From Alkalihalobacterium elongatum (lineage in GTDB: Bacteria > Bacillota > Bacilli > Bacillales > Bacillaceae_F): a stretch of DNA of 64,000 bases. How positions within the stretch are numbered: position 1 is the first letter of the stretch; every line of letters begins with the position of its first letter. The notes under the pieces were generated by a model, which made no database searches, was not told where the DNA came from, and saw only the letters and a program-made list of their open reading frames with translations. Where the stretch lies: assembly GCF_019024285.1 (NCBI RefSeq), contig NZ_WMKZ01000020.1:1-64000 (forward strand), read 5' to 3'. Positions 42,558 through 50,704 of this stretch are shown here, in pieces. The translations under genes and the position numbers were made by a program.

Positions 42558-42688
42558 AACGTTCTAAAGCAAAGTCAACCGTTGCTTTAACAAAACCGAA
42601 CTTATCTCCAACATCGTAACGAACACCTTGGAAATCATAAGCTAGAACAGCTTGTTCTTCATTTAATTGATTAATAATTAATCATTAA
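42558..42688 (-). pseudogene. 3' fragment of galU, third copy
   Basis: Identical to 41570-41700, carried by the tandem duplication. Confidence 0.8.
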
Positions 42689-42699
42689 TCATCTACCAT

Positions 42700-42746
42700 C
42701 GTGAAACATTCCGTGAAACAAGATTTTTCGGGTTGTCACAGTGACA
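42700..42746 (+). repeat. F2 repeat copy 12
   Basis: Identical to copy 11. Right border of the duplicated cassette. Confidence 0.93.
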
Positions 42747-42752
42747 GATTCT

Positions 42753-42859
42753 CCTTCCCTTCGTTTTTCGAAACTAAAAAAGTAATCAAACCGTCCCCTT
42801 CTCTCTGCGTGAAACACTCTGTGAAACAAGATTTTTCGGGGTGTCACTGTGACGCTGCA
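42753..42859. repeat. long form of F2 matching the RAYT 3' end
   Basis: Recurs from 31829-31935, including the last RAYT codons. No RAYT body is present here. Confidence 0.75.
42808..42854 (+). repeat. F2 repeat copy 13
   Basis: GTGAAACA-CTCT-GTGAAACA, AGATTTTTCGGGGT, GTCACTGTGACGCTGCAAC, the same right end as the RAYT copy. Confidence 0.93.
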
Positions 42860-43071
42860 ACACACAAGCACTCTCGTCCATAATCATAGATTAAATATTG
42901 ACTATCAAAGAACCTAGTCCATCTATATTTCATAATTTTTTGTTCCTTCATAAAACGTTCAAAGTTATTGTCCTCTTTCTGCCCACTAATCTTTGCCCAA
43001 AGGAACAATACTCCCATTAAAGCTAACCAAGCCATTAATACAACAACAATAAATCCAATAATCACTTCCAA
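42844..43071 (-). CDS. small single-TM protein with RAYT-derived C-terminal residues
   Basis: 75 residues; TTG start at 43071 with GGAGG seven bases upstream. One membrane helix (IIGFIVVVLMAWLALMGVLFLW), then a charged tail. The last codons (C-V-A-A-S-Q and TGA) come from the RAYT end carried in the long F2 element, so the original C terminus was replaced or extended. Function unknown. Confidence 0.6.
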   Translation of the reverse strand: MEVIIGFIVVVLMAWLALMGVLFLWAKISGQKEDNNFERFMKEQKIMKYRWTRFFDSQYLIYDYGRECLCVAASQ

Positions 43072-43433
43072 CTTGTTACCTCCACCAATTTGATAGATAA
43101 ATAATACACCAAGAAGCTACTTTTAAAAAGACTTTTAATAGTTCAAAAGTAACTATTTTATTTAAAAAACTGGAAGTGATTAAATATCACATATTTTTTG
43201 AGAAAGAGTTTCATAGTTGATTTTAATATATAGAATAGTACAACGTGTTGAGGACAAGCGCCTATAACTGGCCATAGCACTTAACTTTATGTTAACACCC
43301 CTCTCTTCCCGACGAAAAAAAGCCACAAAAAGGGATTAATTAACAGTGACAATCTTTTCCTAAATCGTGTAGTATAAGAAAATAGTAATAGATAAAATAT
43401 CACAACCAGGAAAACTTGAAAGGAAGAAAAAAA
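43072..43433. other. intergenic region
   Basis: No gene seen. AT-rich; probably holds the promoters of the divergent 43071 and 43434 genes (GTATAAG near 43372), but no box pair is convincing. Confidence 0.4.
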
Positions 43434-44408
43434 ATGAGAAATACACTGTTCATTTTATTTATTATATCTGCTTTATTTCTCACTGGGTGCGGTGCGAATT
43501 CGGAGACAAACTCAGAGGTAATCGTAGAACGAGAGCTACTCGAAGTAGTTTTAAAGCAATTCGAGTTTGATGAAGAAACATTAGAATTAACAGTTAAATT
43601 TTCCAGCAATCTTCCAAACGGAACGAAATTAGAAGGTTTATATATATTAGATGCTGCGGCTGAACCTCTTTTTGAACTGGAAGACTATACGATTGAAGCA
43701 GACCTTTCACAGGTTGTGTTCACTGTTAACGAACAACTTAGAGAAGAAATAAACGATGATGAGGAATACCACTTACTATTAAAGCTTTTCATTAGTGAGT
43801 CAAGCAACAGCGAATTACTACATAATAAAACGATTGCTGGTTCGTTTACTGACATGCAAGAAGTTTACTCGGACTCTTCTTTTGTTAGTCTATCAGCAAG
43901 CAATGACCCTAACTCTTATTCAATTGAGTTGACTTCAGCGAATAAACTGACCATGCCTGATAAAGTTTTCAAGGTTGAAGAGATCGAAGAAGAACCCATT
44001 GAAGAAGTCGAAGAAGTCGAGGAAACAACAGAAAATGAAGAACCACTTGAAGAAACACATGTAGAGGAATCCTTCGAGCAGGTAACCGCAACAGACTTAA
44101 AGCAAAACTTTGATAAATTACTAGGTAAACAAATCGAAGTCTCTGGTGAAGTGACTCAAGTGATTGAATATGATGAGTTCGCACTTAGTGACACTTCTAA
44201 GTCTTTCTTAGTGAATATCTCTGATCCTAATAATTATAGCTCTAACAATGCTGTCTGGGTAGAAATCCTCGAAAGCCCGCCTACCCTTTTAGAAGGTAGC
44301 ATTATTTCAGTCAAAGGAACTTTATTAGATACGTACACATATGACAGCGTTGCAGCTGGCCGAGTGACCGTTCCGTTTATTCTAGCAAGCTCGATTACAC
44401 CACGTTAA
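43434..44408 (+). CDS. lipoprotein with C-terminal OB-fold domain
   Basis: 324 residues; GAAAGGAAG upstream of the ATG at 43434 (an in-frame TTG at 43416 overlaps that site). Signal peptide and lipobox FLTGC. A beta-rich N-terminal domain (about 25-165) is followed by a Glu-rich hinge (EEIEEEPIEEVEEVEE). The C-terminal 95 residues read ATDLKQNFDKLLGKQIEVSG ... VKGTLLDTY, an OB-fold of the tRNA_anti-like type seen in exported proteins. Surface-exposed and of unknown binding partner. It ends at a strong terminator. Confidence 0.78.
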   Translation: MRNTLFILFIISALFLTGCGANSETNSEVIVERELLEVVLKQFEFDEETLELTVKFSSNLPNGTKLEGLYILDAAAEPLFELEDYTIEADLSQVVFTVNEQLREEINDDEEYHLLLKLFISESSNSELLHNKTIAGSFTDMQEVYSDSSFVSLSASNDPNSYSIELTSANKLTMPDKVFKVEEIEEEPIEEVEEVEETTENEEPLEETHVEESFEQVTATDLKQNFDKLLGKQIEVSGEVTQVIEYDEFALSDTSKSFLVNISDPNNYSSNNAVWVEILESPPTLLEGSIISVKGTLLDTYTYDSVAAGRVTVPFILASSITPR

Positions 44409-44422
44409 TGCTATAAAGATGA

Positions 44423-44453
44423 AATAGAAGGTTGATCAACCTTCTATTTTTTA
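44423..44453 (+). terminator. terminator of the 43434 gene
   Basis: AATAGAAGGTTGA and its perfect inverted copy (44423-44448), followed by TTTT. Works in both directions by symmetry. Confidence 0.9.
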
Positions 44454-44589
44454 CTACTACCTTTTAAACAGTAACCAAATTAAAGGATATCCCATACAAA
44501 ACATATCCACAAAACATAACAGCTAAGCTATCATTTCTCATTTAGTGTTGTGCCAGAAGAAGCACCAAACATTCTCTTGTTTCTTTGTT

Positions 44590-44856
44590 TGATGGCCATA
44601 AAGTATAAAGCGAAACGGTCGAATCCTATTATCAAGATTTATATAGTATATCTGGACCTGGGTCCATTGGTTACGAAAGGCTCGAAAAAGATTGGTATGT
44701 TGTCGACTATAATCAAAACGGAGCTATTATATAAAGGAGTCCTTCTTTGACTAAAGAACTTTTAATACGTTTATTATTAGTTATCCTGCAAGTAAACAAA
44801 AGCAAAATGGTCCTATTACTGAACATTTGGAAATACTTTTATCGTTGCTACCTATT
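44590..44856 (+). pseudogene. decayed copy of the C-terminal domain of the 4413 lipoprotein gene
   Basis: Across several frames it reads GSIGYERLEKDWYVVDYNQNG and TFNTFIISYPASKQ, then GPITEHL. These match SGSIGYQRMTEDWYVISYNQ and TFNTFIISYPASKQARYGPI of the intact gene. At least two frameshifts or stops break it, and no N-terminal part remains. An F1 copy follows directly, at the same place as after the intact gene, so gene end and repeat were copied together. Confidence 0.88.
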
Positions 44857-44861
44857 AAACA

Positions 44862-44905
44862 GGGTCTGCCCCCCCACTGCGTTAAAGCGGTGGGGGACAA
44901 CGCCT
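44862..44905. repeat. F1 palindrome, worn
   Basis: GGGTCTGCCCCCCCACTGCG ... GGTGGGGGACAACGCC. The only near-canonical F1 copy right of 18.7 kb; it came with the lipoprotein fragment. Confidence 0.9.
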
Positions 44906-44991
44906 ATCTTTTTTCGGAAATTAAATGCATTTTTGGTACTGTTTTAATAAGAATTAATATATAAAAATTGGGGAATGAGAAGGTGAAGACA

Positions 44992-45474
44992 ATGAGTAAA
45001 ACATTAAAAATTATTTTAATTACGATTTCATTTTTAATTGTTTCTGTATTTGGGGTAGTTGCTTATTCTTATTATGAAACAGCTAAATACGAAGAGGTAT
45101 GGGATTTTCGAGGTGCGATGGATGAATATTTTTATCCAGTTCGAAATGAAGCCTTGTATTGTGTTTATAGTATTGGTGAAGATAAAGGATACAGCTGTAT
45201 TCAGGAATTTATTTTAATAAATCAAAAAGAAAGCTACGAATTCTTATCAAATTATGAAACAAAAAGAGATGATGCGTTGCTACTTCAAAAATATTCTTTA
45301 GAAGGTCTTGTTATGGTTGAGGAATTTATTAATATTTTTGATAGATTAAACCCTGGAACACCTGAGTTTGTAAAGGTAAGTAATGAGCTTTTTGCAAAAA
45401 GGGAAGAAATATTTGAAAACAACGACAAAATTAATGAAGTGTTAGGTAAGTATTACACATCTAGCGAAGAATAA
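44992..45474 (+). CDS. membrane-anchored exported protein, unknown
   Basis: 160 residues from the ATG at 44992 (GAGAAGGTGAAG upstream; an in-frame TTG at 44968 is less likely). One N-terminal membrane helix (IILITISFLIVSVFGVVAYSYY) is followed by a helical extracytoplasmic domain with two Cys residues (YCVYSIGEDKGYSC) that may form a disulphide. Not recognised. The next small membrane gene follows after 22 bases, so they form an operon. Confidence 0.68.
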   Translation: MSKTLKIILITISFLIVSVFGVVAYSYYETAKYEEVWDFRGAMDEYFYPVRNEALYCVYSIGEDKGYSCIQEFILINQKESYEFLSNYETKRDDALLLQKYSLEGLVMVEEFINIFDRLNPGTPEFVKVSNELFAKREEIFENNDKINEVLGKYYTSSEE

Positions 45475-45496
45475 AATAATAAAAGGGTTTGTAGAG

Positions 45497-45754
45497 ATGA
45501 AAAATAAAATCGCAAAAACAATAAAAATATTAGCGATGGTTCAAGCATTTTTAGGGTTTATTGCAGGAATTATATATGGTTTTGATACATATGAAGTGGG
45601 GACGTATCATACTCGTACAGAATATGAGTTTGTATGGACGTTGGCCCTTATTTACTGGATAGGGACATTTTTAACTGTTATTATGTTATTAGCGATTGCG
45701 GAAATAATTAATTTGTTACAAAGAATATTAGATTCATTGAATAAAAAAGCCTGA
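45497..45754 (+). CDS. small two-TM membrane protein
   Basis: 85 residues. Hydrophobic segments at about 11-26 and 44-68 with a short extracellular loop (DTYEVGTYHTRTEYEF). The ribosome site is weak (GGGTTTGTAGAG). Unknown; probably acts with the preceding exported protein. Confidence 0.6.
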   Translation: MKNKIAKTIKILAMVQAFLGFIAGIIYGFDTYEVGTYHTRTEYEFVWTLALIYWIGTFLTVIMLLAIAEIINLLQRILDSLNKKA

Positions 45755-45826
45755 TTAAAAAAATTATGTTTCCCGCTATTATCGCAAATTTTATAACTGG
45801 GAAGCAGTGGGACGGTTCTCCTAATT

Positions 45827-45850
45827 GAACGGGGTGTCACAGTGACGAAT
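45827..45850 (+). repeat. F2 repeat copy 14, right end only
   Basis: ACGGGGTGTCACAGTGACGA and ATCC. Last recognisable F2 copy, just before the polysaccharide operon. Confidence 0.75.
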
Positions 45851-45917
45851 CCTTCATTTTTTTGGTGAGTCTGCCCGATCTAAAAATATAATCTGTGAAA
45901 AGCATAAGACCACAAAT

Positions 45918-45954
45918 AAGCCTCAAATGACCAATTAATGGTCATTTGAGGCTC
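45918..45954. terminator. bidirectional terminator at the end of the polysaccharide operon
   Basis: GCCTCAAATGACC and GGTCATTTGAGGC form a perfect 13-bp stem around AATTAAT. On the minus strand it is followed by TTATTTGT. It lies 20 bases past the ugd stop. Confidence 0.9.
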
Positions 45955-45974
45955 TCTTAGTTTCAATACATAAA

Positions 45975-47141
45975 TCAATCCCTATTAAACAAATCCCTAG
46001 TATAAACCTTCTCTCTAACATCACTCAATTCCGCATCTAATCTGTTAGAAACAATAATATCAGAAACTTGCTTAAACTCTCCTAAATCCTGTACAACCGT
46101 AAACCCTTCAAACTGGTCTTCCTTTAACACTGGCTCATAAATCACTACATCAATACCTGCTTCTTTTACTCTTTGCATAATGCCTTGGATGGCAGATGCT
46201 CTGAAGTTGTCAGAGTCGGTTTTCATTGTTAGGCGGTAGATACCGACAGTGTTTGGTTTAGCTGCAATGATTTGTGAGGCGATGTGGTCTTTTCGTGTGT
46301 CGTTTGCTTCTACGATGGCACCAATGATGATATTTGGGATGCCTTCGAAGTTGGCACGTAATTGCTTTGTATCCTTCGGTAGGCAGTAACCACCGTAGCC
46401 GAAAGAAGGGTTATTATAATGCCCACCAATACGTGGGTCTAGTCCGACACCTTCAATAATGTCTTTAGTATTTAAGCCATTTGCTTCTGCATACGTATCT
46501 AACTCGTTAAAATAAGCGACACGCATCGCTAAGTATGTGTTAGAGAATAATTTCACTGCTTCCGCTTCAGTAGACTCCGTAAATAAAACTGGAATATCTT
46601 CTTTCATAGCCCCTTGAGCTAAAAGGTCAGCAAATACTTTCGCACGTTCAGACTTTTCCCCAACGATAATCCGTGATGGGTATAAGTTATCGTATAAAGC
46701 TTTACCTTCGCGTAGAAATTCTGGTGAGAACATGATATTCTCCGTTTGAAATCTTTCTTTGATTTCTTTTGTATAACCAACTGGGATCGTTGATTTAATG
46801 ACCATAACAGCATTTGGATTGATCGATAAAACCGTATCTATTACATTCTCTACAGAGCGAGTGTTAAAATAATTTGTCTCTGGATCATAGTCAGTAGGAG
46901 TAGCAATAATAACAAACTCCGCTTCTTTAAATGCTTGCTCTGGGTTTGTTGTTGCGACAAGATTTAAAGGCTTTGTTGCTAAAAACTCCTCAATCTCCTG
47001 GTCAACAATTGGAGACTTCTTGTTATTAATCAAATCTACTTTTTCTTCCACAATATCAAGTGCAATGACATTATTATGTTGTGCTAATAATACGGCATTA
47101 GATAACCCAACATAACCAGTACCAGCTACTGCAATTTTCAT
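45975..47141 (-). CDS. ugd: UDP-glucose 6-dehydrogenase
   Basis: 388 residues; GGAGGTCAAAGAC before the ATG. NAD site [16 protein letters not shown] at the N terminus, and catalytic Cys in [14 protein letters not shown] (about 252-258). C-terminal UDP-binding domain ends [14 protein letters not shown]. It oxidises UDP-glucose to UDP-glucuronate for the acidic exopolysaccharide. The gene follows galU, which makes its substrate, after 15 bases. It is the last gene of the operon; a 5' fragment of it lies at 35275. Confidence 0.93.
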   Translation of the reverse strand: MKIAVAGTGYVGLSNAVLLAQHNNVIALDIVEEKVDLINNKKSPIVDQEIEEFLATKPLNLVATTNPEQAFKEAEFVIIATPTDYDPETNYFNTRSVENVIDTVLSINPNAVMVIKSTIPVGYTKEIKERFQTENIMFSPEFLREGKALYDNLYPSRIIVGEKSERAKVFADLLAQGAMKEDIPVLFTESTEAEAVKLFSNTYLAMRVAYFNELDTYAEANGLNTKDIIEGVGLDPRIGGHYNNPSFGYGGYCLPKDTKQLRANFEGIPNIIIGAIVEANDTRKDHIASQIIAAKPNTVGIYRLTMKTDSDNFRASAIQGIMQRVKEAGIDVVIYEPVLKEDQFEGFTVVQDLGEFKQVSDIIVSNRLDAELSDVREKVYTRDLFNRD

Positions 47142-47156
47142 GTCTTTGACCTCCGC

Positions 47157-48044
47157 TTATTTCGAAACTAATTGAGCTTCCATAATTTCTTTAAGGTATT
47201 CTAACACGTCACCGCGTAAATCTTCACGGTCTAAAGAAAAATCAACCGTTGCTTTTACAAAACCAAACTTATCCCCGACATCGTAACGAATACCTTGGAA
47301 ATCATATGCTAGAACCGCTTGCTCTTCATTCAATTGCTTAATCGCATCAGTTAATTGAATTTCTCCGCCAGATCCAGTTGGAGTAGTTTCTAAGATTTCA
47401 AAGATTTCTGGACGTAATACGTAACGTCCCATAATTGCATAATTGGAAGGCGCATCTTCTAGCTTTGGCTTCTCAACTAGAGACTGGACATTAATTACCC
47501 CTTCTTCAATCTCTGAGCCTTTTGGATCAATAACTCCATACTTCGATACATCTTCATCTGGAACATGTTGAACACCAACAACGGATGAATGATAACGATC
47601 AAACACTTCCATTAATTGCTTTAAACAAGGTTTTTCTGATTGAACGATATCATCACCAAGTAAAACAGCAAAAGGCTCATCACCGATAAAAGACTTTGCA
47701 CAAGCAATTGCATGCCCAAGACCTAGAGCTTCTTTTTGACGGATGTAATGAATGTTTGCCATGTTAGAAATTGCTGATACCTCATCTAGCATTTTCATTT
47801 TGCCCTTTTTTAGTAGTGTTTCCTCTAGTTCATATGATTTATCGAAATGGTCTTCAATCGCACGCTTACTGCGGCCACTAACAATAATGATATCTTCAAT
47901 GCCTGATGCAATCGCTTCTTCAACGATGTATTGGATTGTAGGTTTGTCTACTATTGGGAGCATTTCTTTGGGTTGAGCTTTTGTTGCAGGTAAGAACCTT
48001 GTTCCTAAACCTGCAGCAGGAATGATAGCTTTTCGTACCCTCAT
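47157..48044 (-). CDS. galU: UTP-glucose-1-phosphate uridylyltransferase
   Basis: 295 residues; AAAGGAGG before the ATG. Nucleotide motif [19 protein letters not shown] at the N terminus, and [20 protein letters not shown] in the middle, the GalU/GtaB pattern. It makes UDP-glucose, which ugd next to it oxidises. Three short 3' fragments of this gene lie in the F2-rich region. Confidence 0.95.
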   Translation of the reverse strand: MRVRKAIIPAAGLGTRFLPATKAQPKEMLPIVDKPTIQYIVEEAIASGIEDIIIVSGRSKRAIEDHFDKSYELEETLLKKGKMKMLDEVSAISNMANIHYIRQKEALGLGHAIACAKSFIGDEPFAVLLGDDIVQSEKPCLKQLMEVFDRYHSSVVGVQHVPDEDVSKYGVIDPKGSEIEEGVINVQSLVEKPKLEDAPSNYAIMGRYVLRPEIFEILETTPTGSGGEIQLTDAIKQLNEEQAVLAYDFQGIRYDVGDKFGFVKATVDFSLDREDLRGDVLEYLKEIMEAQLVSK

Positions 48045-48215
48045 TCACTAACCTCCTTTAAATACTCGGAAGTACAACAGACTTCCAATCAAAAAAACAA
48101 CCTAAACTATTTTCAGGTTATCTATTTGATATTAGCTTACTAAACTTTCATTATCTACTTGTCATTTATTCCTAGGTATAAAAAATAATTAACCCCATTT
48201 ACTTTCTAAAAGTAG

Positions 48216-49496
48216 TTACAATCTCCAAAGAGTAATCTCATCTGGCACAGTGGCCTTATCTAAGCTACTCTTAACATCCATGACAATTCCTTTACCGTGC
48301 TTAAGAACGTGGTTAAATTGCTCCCATCCTTTATCTAAATAGAAACGATGAGGTACTGCAAAAACTACTGCATCTGCAGGCTTTAAGGCTTCATAGTTTA
48401 TTAAGTCCACACCATACTCTTCATGTGCTTCTTCTGGGAATGCATAAGGATCTGTCACTTGAACCTCTACTCCAAACTCTTCAAGTTCTCGAATAACATC
48501 AATTACTTTTGAATTACGAAGATCAGGAACATTCTCTTTAAAAGTTAGACCTAACACAGTTACTCTTGACCCTTGGATCGGCATGTTTTTATGAATCATT
48601 TCTTTAATTAATGATGTAGCAATGTGTTTACCCATTCCATCATTAATTCGTCGACCAGCTAGAATGATTTGTGGATGGTATCCTGTCGATTCCGCCTTAT
48701 GTGTTAAGTAGTAAGGGTCTACTCCAATACAATGTCCACCTACTAAACCAGGTGAAAAAGGAAGGAAATTCCACTTAGTTCCAGCTGCCTCCAAGACTTC
48801 CTTTGTATCGATCTCTAATCGATCAAAAATAATAGATAATTCATTCATTAGTGCAATATTTAAGTCACGTTGTGTATTTTCAATTACTTTAGCAGCTTCA
48901 GCTACTTTAATACTGCTAGCTTTATAGACCCCAGCATCAACTACACTCTCATAAACTTCAGCAACAATGTCTAATACTTTTGGAGTTTGTCCAGAAACAA
49001 TCTTACGAATGGTTCTGAATGTGTGTTCTTTATCTCCTGGGTTAATACGCTCTGGAGAGTAGCCAACAAAGAAATCTTGACCAGCTTTTAATCCAGATTC
49101 CCTTTCTAGGATTGGAATACACACTTCTTCTGTAGCTCCTGGATATACTGTTGATTCATAAACAACAATAGCTCCTTTAGTAAGGTTCCTACCAACTGTT
49201 TCTGAAGACTTTTCTAAAGGAGTTAAATCTGGTTGTTTATTATCATTAATTGGTGTAGGTACTGCAACAATGATAAAGTCACAATCTCTTAAGCGAGAAG
49301 GTTCAGTTGTAAAATCAATATTCGCTTTTTCTAATTCATGAGGCCCAACTTCATTCGTAAAGTCTTCACCCTGTAATAAAGTATTAATTCGATGTTCACT
49401 AATATCAAAACCAACAATTTGATGTTCTTGTCCAAATGCAACTGCTACTGGTAAACCTACATATCCTAACCCAACAAGACCTATTTTTCTGTTCAT
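48216..49496 (-). CDS. nucleotide-sugar dehydrogenase, TviB/WbpO-like
   Basis: 426 residues from the ATG at 49496 (TTGAGGTG upstream). NAD site IGLVGLGYVGLPVAVAFG; active-site Cys in GLVGGHCIGVDPYYL; C-terminal VTVLGLTFKENVPDLRNSKV. The best match is to the UDP-N-acetylhexosamine 6-dehydrogenases (TviB, WbpO), which make UDP-GlcNAcA or UDP-GalNAcA, rather than UDP-glucose dehydrogenase. The upstream epimerase gene fits the TviC partner. A terminator-like hairpin separates the two genes. Confidence 0.85.
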   Translation of the reverse strand: MNRKIGLVGLGYVGLPVAVAFGQEHQIVGFDISEHRINTLLQGEDFTNEVGPHELEKANIDFTTEPSRLRDCDFIIVAVPTPINDNKQPDLTPLEKSSETVGRNLTKGAIVVYESTVYPGATEEVCIPILERESGLKAGQDFFVGYSPERINPGDKEHTFRTIRKIVSGQTPKVLDIVAEVYESVVDAGVYKASSIKVAEAAKVIENTQRDLNIALMNELSIIFDRLEIDTKEVLEAAGTKWNFLPFSPGLVGGHCIGVDPYYLTHKAESTGYHPQIILAGRRINDGMGKHIATSLIKEMIHKNMPIQGSRVTVLGLTFKENVPDLRNSKVIDVIRELEEFGVEVQVTDPYAFPEEAHEEYGVDLINYEALKPADAVVFAVPHRFYLDKGWEQFNHVLKHGKGIVMDVKSSLDKATVPDEITLWRL

Positions 49497-49536
49497 GTTT
49501 ATGCACACCTCAAGTTAATTTTAATTTTATAAAAAA

Positions 49537-49567
49537 AAGTAATAACGCATATAGTCGTTATTACTTT
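49537..49567 (-). terminator. hairpin inside the polysaccharide operon
   Basis: AAAGTAATAACG pairs with CGTTATTACTTT; on the minus strand it is followed by TTTTT. It lies after the epimerase stop and before the dehydrogenase gene. It would need read-through, for instance by EAR antitermination. Confidence 0.75.
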
Positions 49568-49591
49568 TATAATTCATAGAATAAATTTTCA

Positions 49592-50578
49592 CTATAACTT
49601 AACTTCTTCACTTAAGTTATTTACATACCATTCCATTGTCCTCTTCAAACCTTCAAATACATCAATTTTTGGATCATAATTTAATAGTTTTTTAGCTTTT
49701 GAGATATCCGCTAATGAATGTGGAATATCTCCTAATCTTGGCTCACCATAGCTTGGATTGATATCCTTGTTTAAGAGATCACAAATATTTTTATATAGTT
49801 CATTTAAAGTAATATTTTTACCATATGCAATATTAAAAGCCTCGCCACTTGCTTCCTTCCCAGCCAAACATGATAATAAATTGGCTTCTATTACATTATC
49901 TATATAAGTAAAATCTCTTGTTTGTGATCCATCTCCATTAATAGTTGGTGCTTTATCTTGTAATAATTCTCTAACGAAAATAGGAATTACCGCTGCATAA
50001 GTAGAATGTGGATCTTGTCTTCTACCAAATACGTTAAAATATCTTAATCCTACGGTCTCTAAACCATAAAGGTCAAAGTAGTTTTTTGCATATAACTCAT
50101 TTACTTTTTTAGTTATAGCATACGGAGATAACGGTTTCCCTTCTTTCCCTTCAAATTTTGGTAAGGATTTTTCATCCCCATATACCGATGAAGAAGAAGC
50201 GTAAACAAACTTCTTTACTTCATTCTCTTTTGCAGCCTCTAACATATTTAATGTTCCATGAACATTAACTTGGTCGTATATCAATGGCATCTTGATAGAA
50301 CGAGGAACAGATCCCCATGCTGCCTGATGTAGAACATAATCTACTCCTTTTGTTGCTGCTTTACAAAAATCTATATCTTGAATACTACCTTCTATAAATT
50401 CAAAATCATATTTAGACTTTAGTTCACCAATATTTGCTTTTCTACCATTGGACAAATCATCTAAAATACGGACCTCAAAACCATTTCCTAATAGGAAATC
50501 TGCTAAATTACTTCCAATAAAACCTGCCCCACCAGTAATTAAAAACTTTGAATTTCTATTAAACTTCCTTAAAACCAT
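49592..50578 (-). CDS. UDP-N-acetylhexosamine 4-epimerase, TviC/WbpP-like
   Basis: 328 residues; GAGGTGAACC before the ATG. NAD site LITGGAGFIGSNLADFLL; active site SSSSVYGDEKSLP and YAITKK (YxxxK). Extended SDR fold. The wording VLHQAAWGSVPRSIKMP is typical of the WbpP/TviC group that interconverts UDP-GlcNAc(A) and UDP-GalNAc(A). Acts in the cytosol with the dehydrogenase that follows. Confidence 0.87.
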   Translation of the reverse strand: MVLRKFNRNSKFLITGGAGFIGSNLADFLLGNGFEVRILDDLSNGRKANIGELKSKYDFEFIEGSIQDIDFCKAATKGVDYVLHQAAWGSVPRSIKMPLIYDQVNVHGTLNMLEAAKENEVKKFVYASSSSVYGDEKSLPKFEGKEGKPLSPYAITKKVNELYAKNYFDLYGLETVGLRYFNVFGRRQDPHSTYAAVIPIFVRELLQDKAPTINGDGSQTRDFTYIDNVIEANLLSCLAGKEASGEAFNIAYGKNITLNELYKNICDLLNKDINPSYGEPRLGDIPHSLADISKAKKLLNYDPKIDVFEGLKRTMEWYVNNLSEEVKL

Positions 50579-50704
50579 GGTTCACCTCATATATATATTG
50601 TAAGTTTTTTAAAATGCTAAAACCTAGAAAAAATCTTAATAATAAAGTATTTAACACTCATCAAATAAATAATAAACCTACTGCATTACAATTTTCTTAT
50701 GATA

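Larger units (their letters stand above)
41767..42753 (+). repeat. 988-base direct tandem duplication, copy 2
   Basis: Offset from copy 1 is 988. The copies diverge after GTGACAGATTCTC (T at 41766, C at 42754). Contains the truncated gene, a second F1-type palindrome (42451-42502), a galU fragment (42558-42688) and F2 copy 12. Confidence 0.93.

Noticed and set aside
42701-42883. Small ORFs within F2 copies 12 and 13 on both strands
   Set aside because: They consist of repeat sequence only (VKQDFSGCHS-type translations recur at every F2 copy).
23430-45850. F2 copies as integron attC sites
   Set aside because: No integron integrase, no core GTTRRRY sites, and the bracketed segments are truncated gene pieces rather than promoterless full cassettes.
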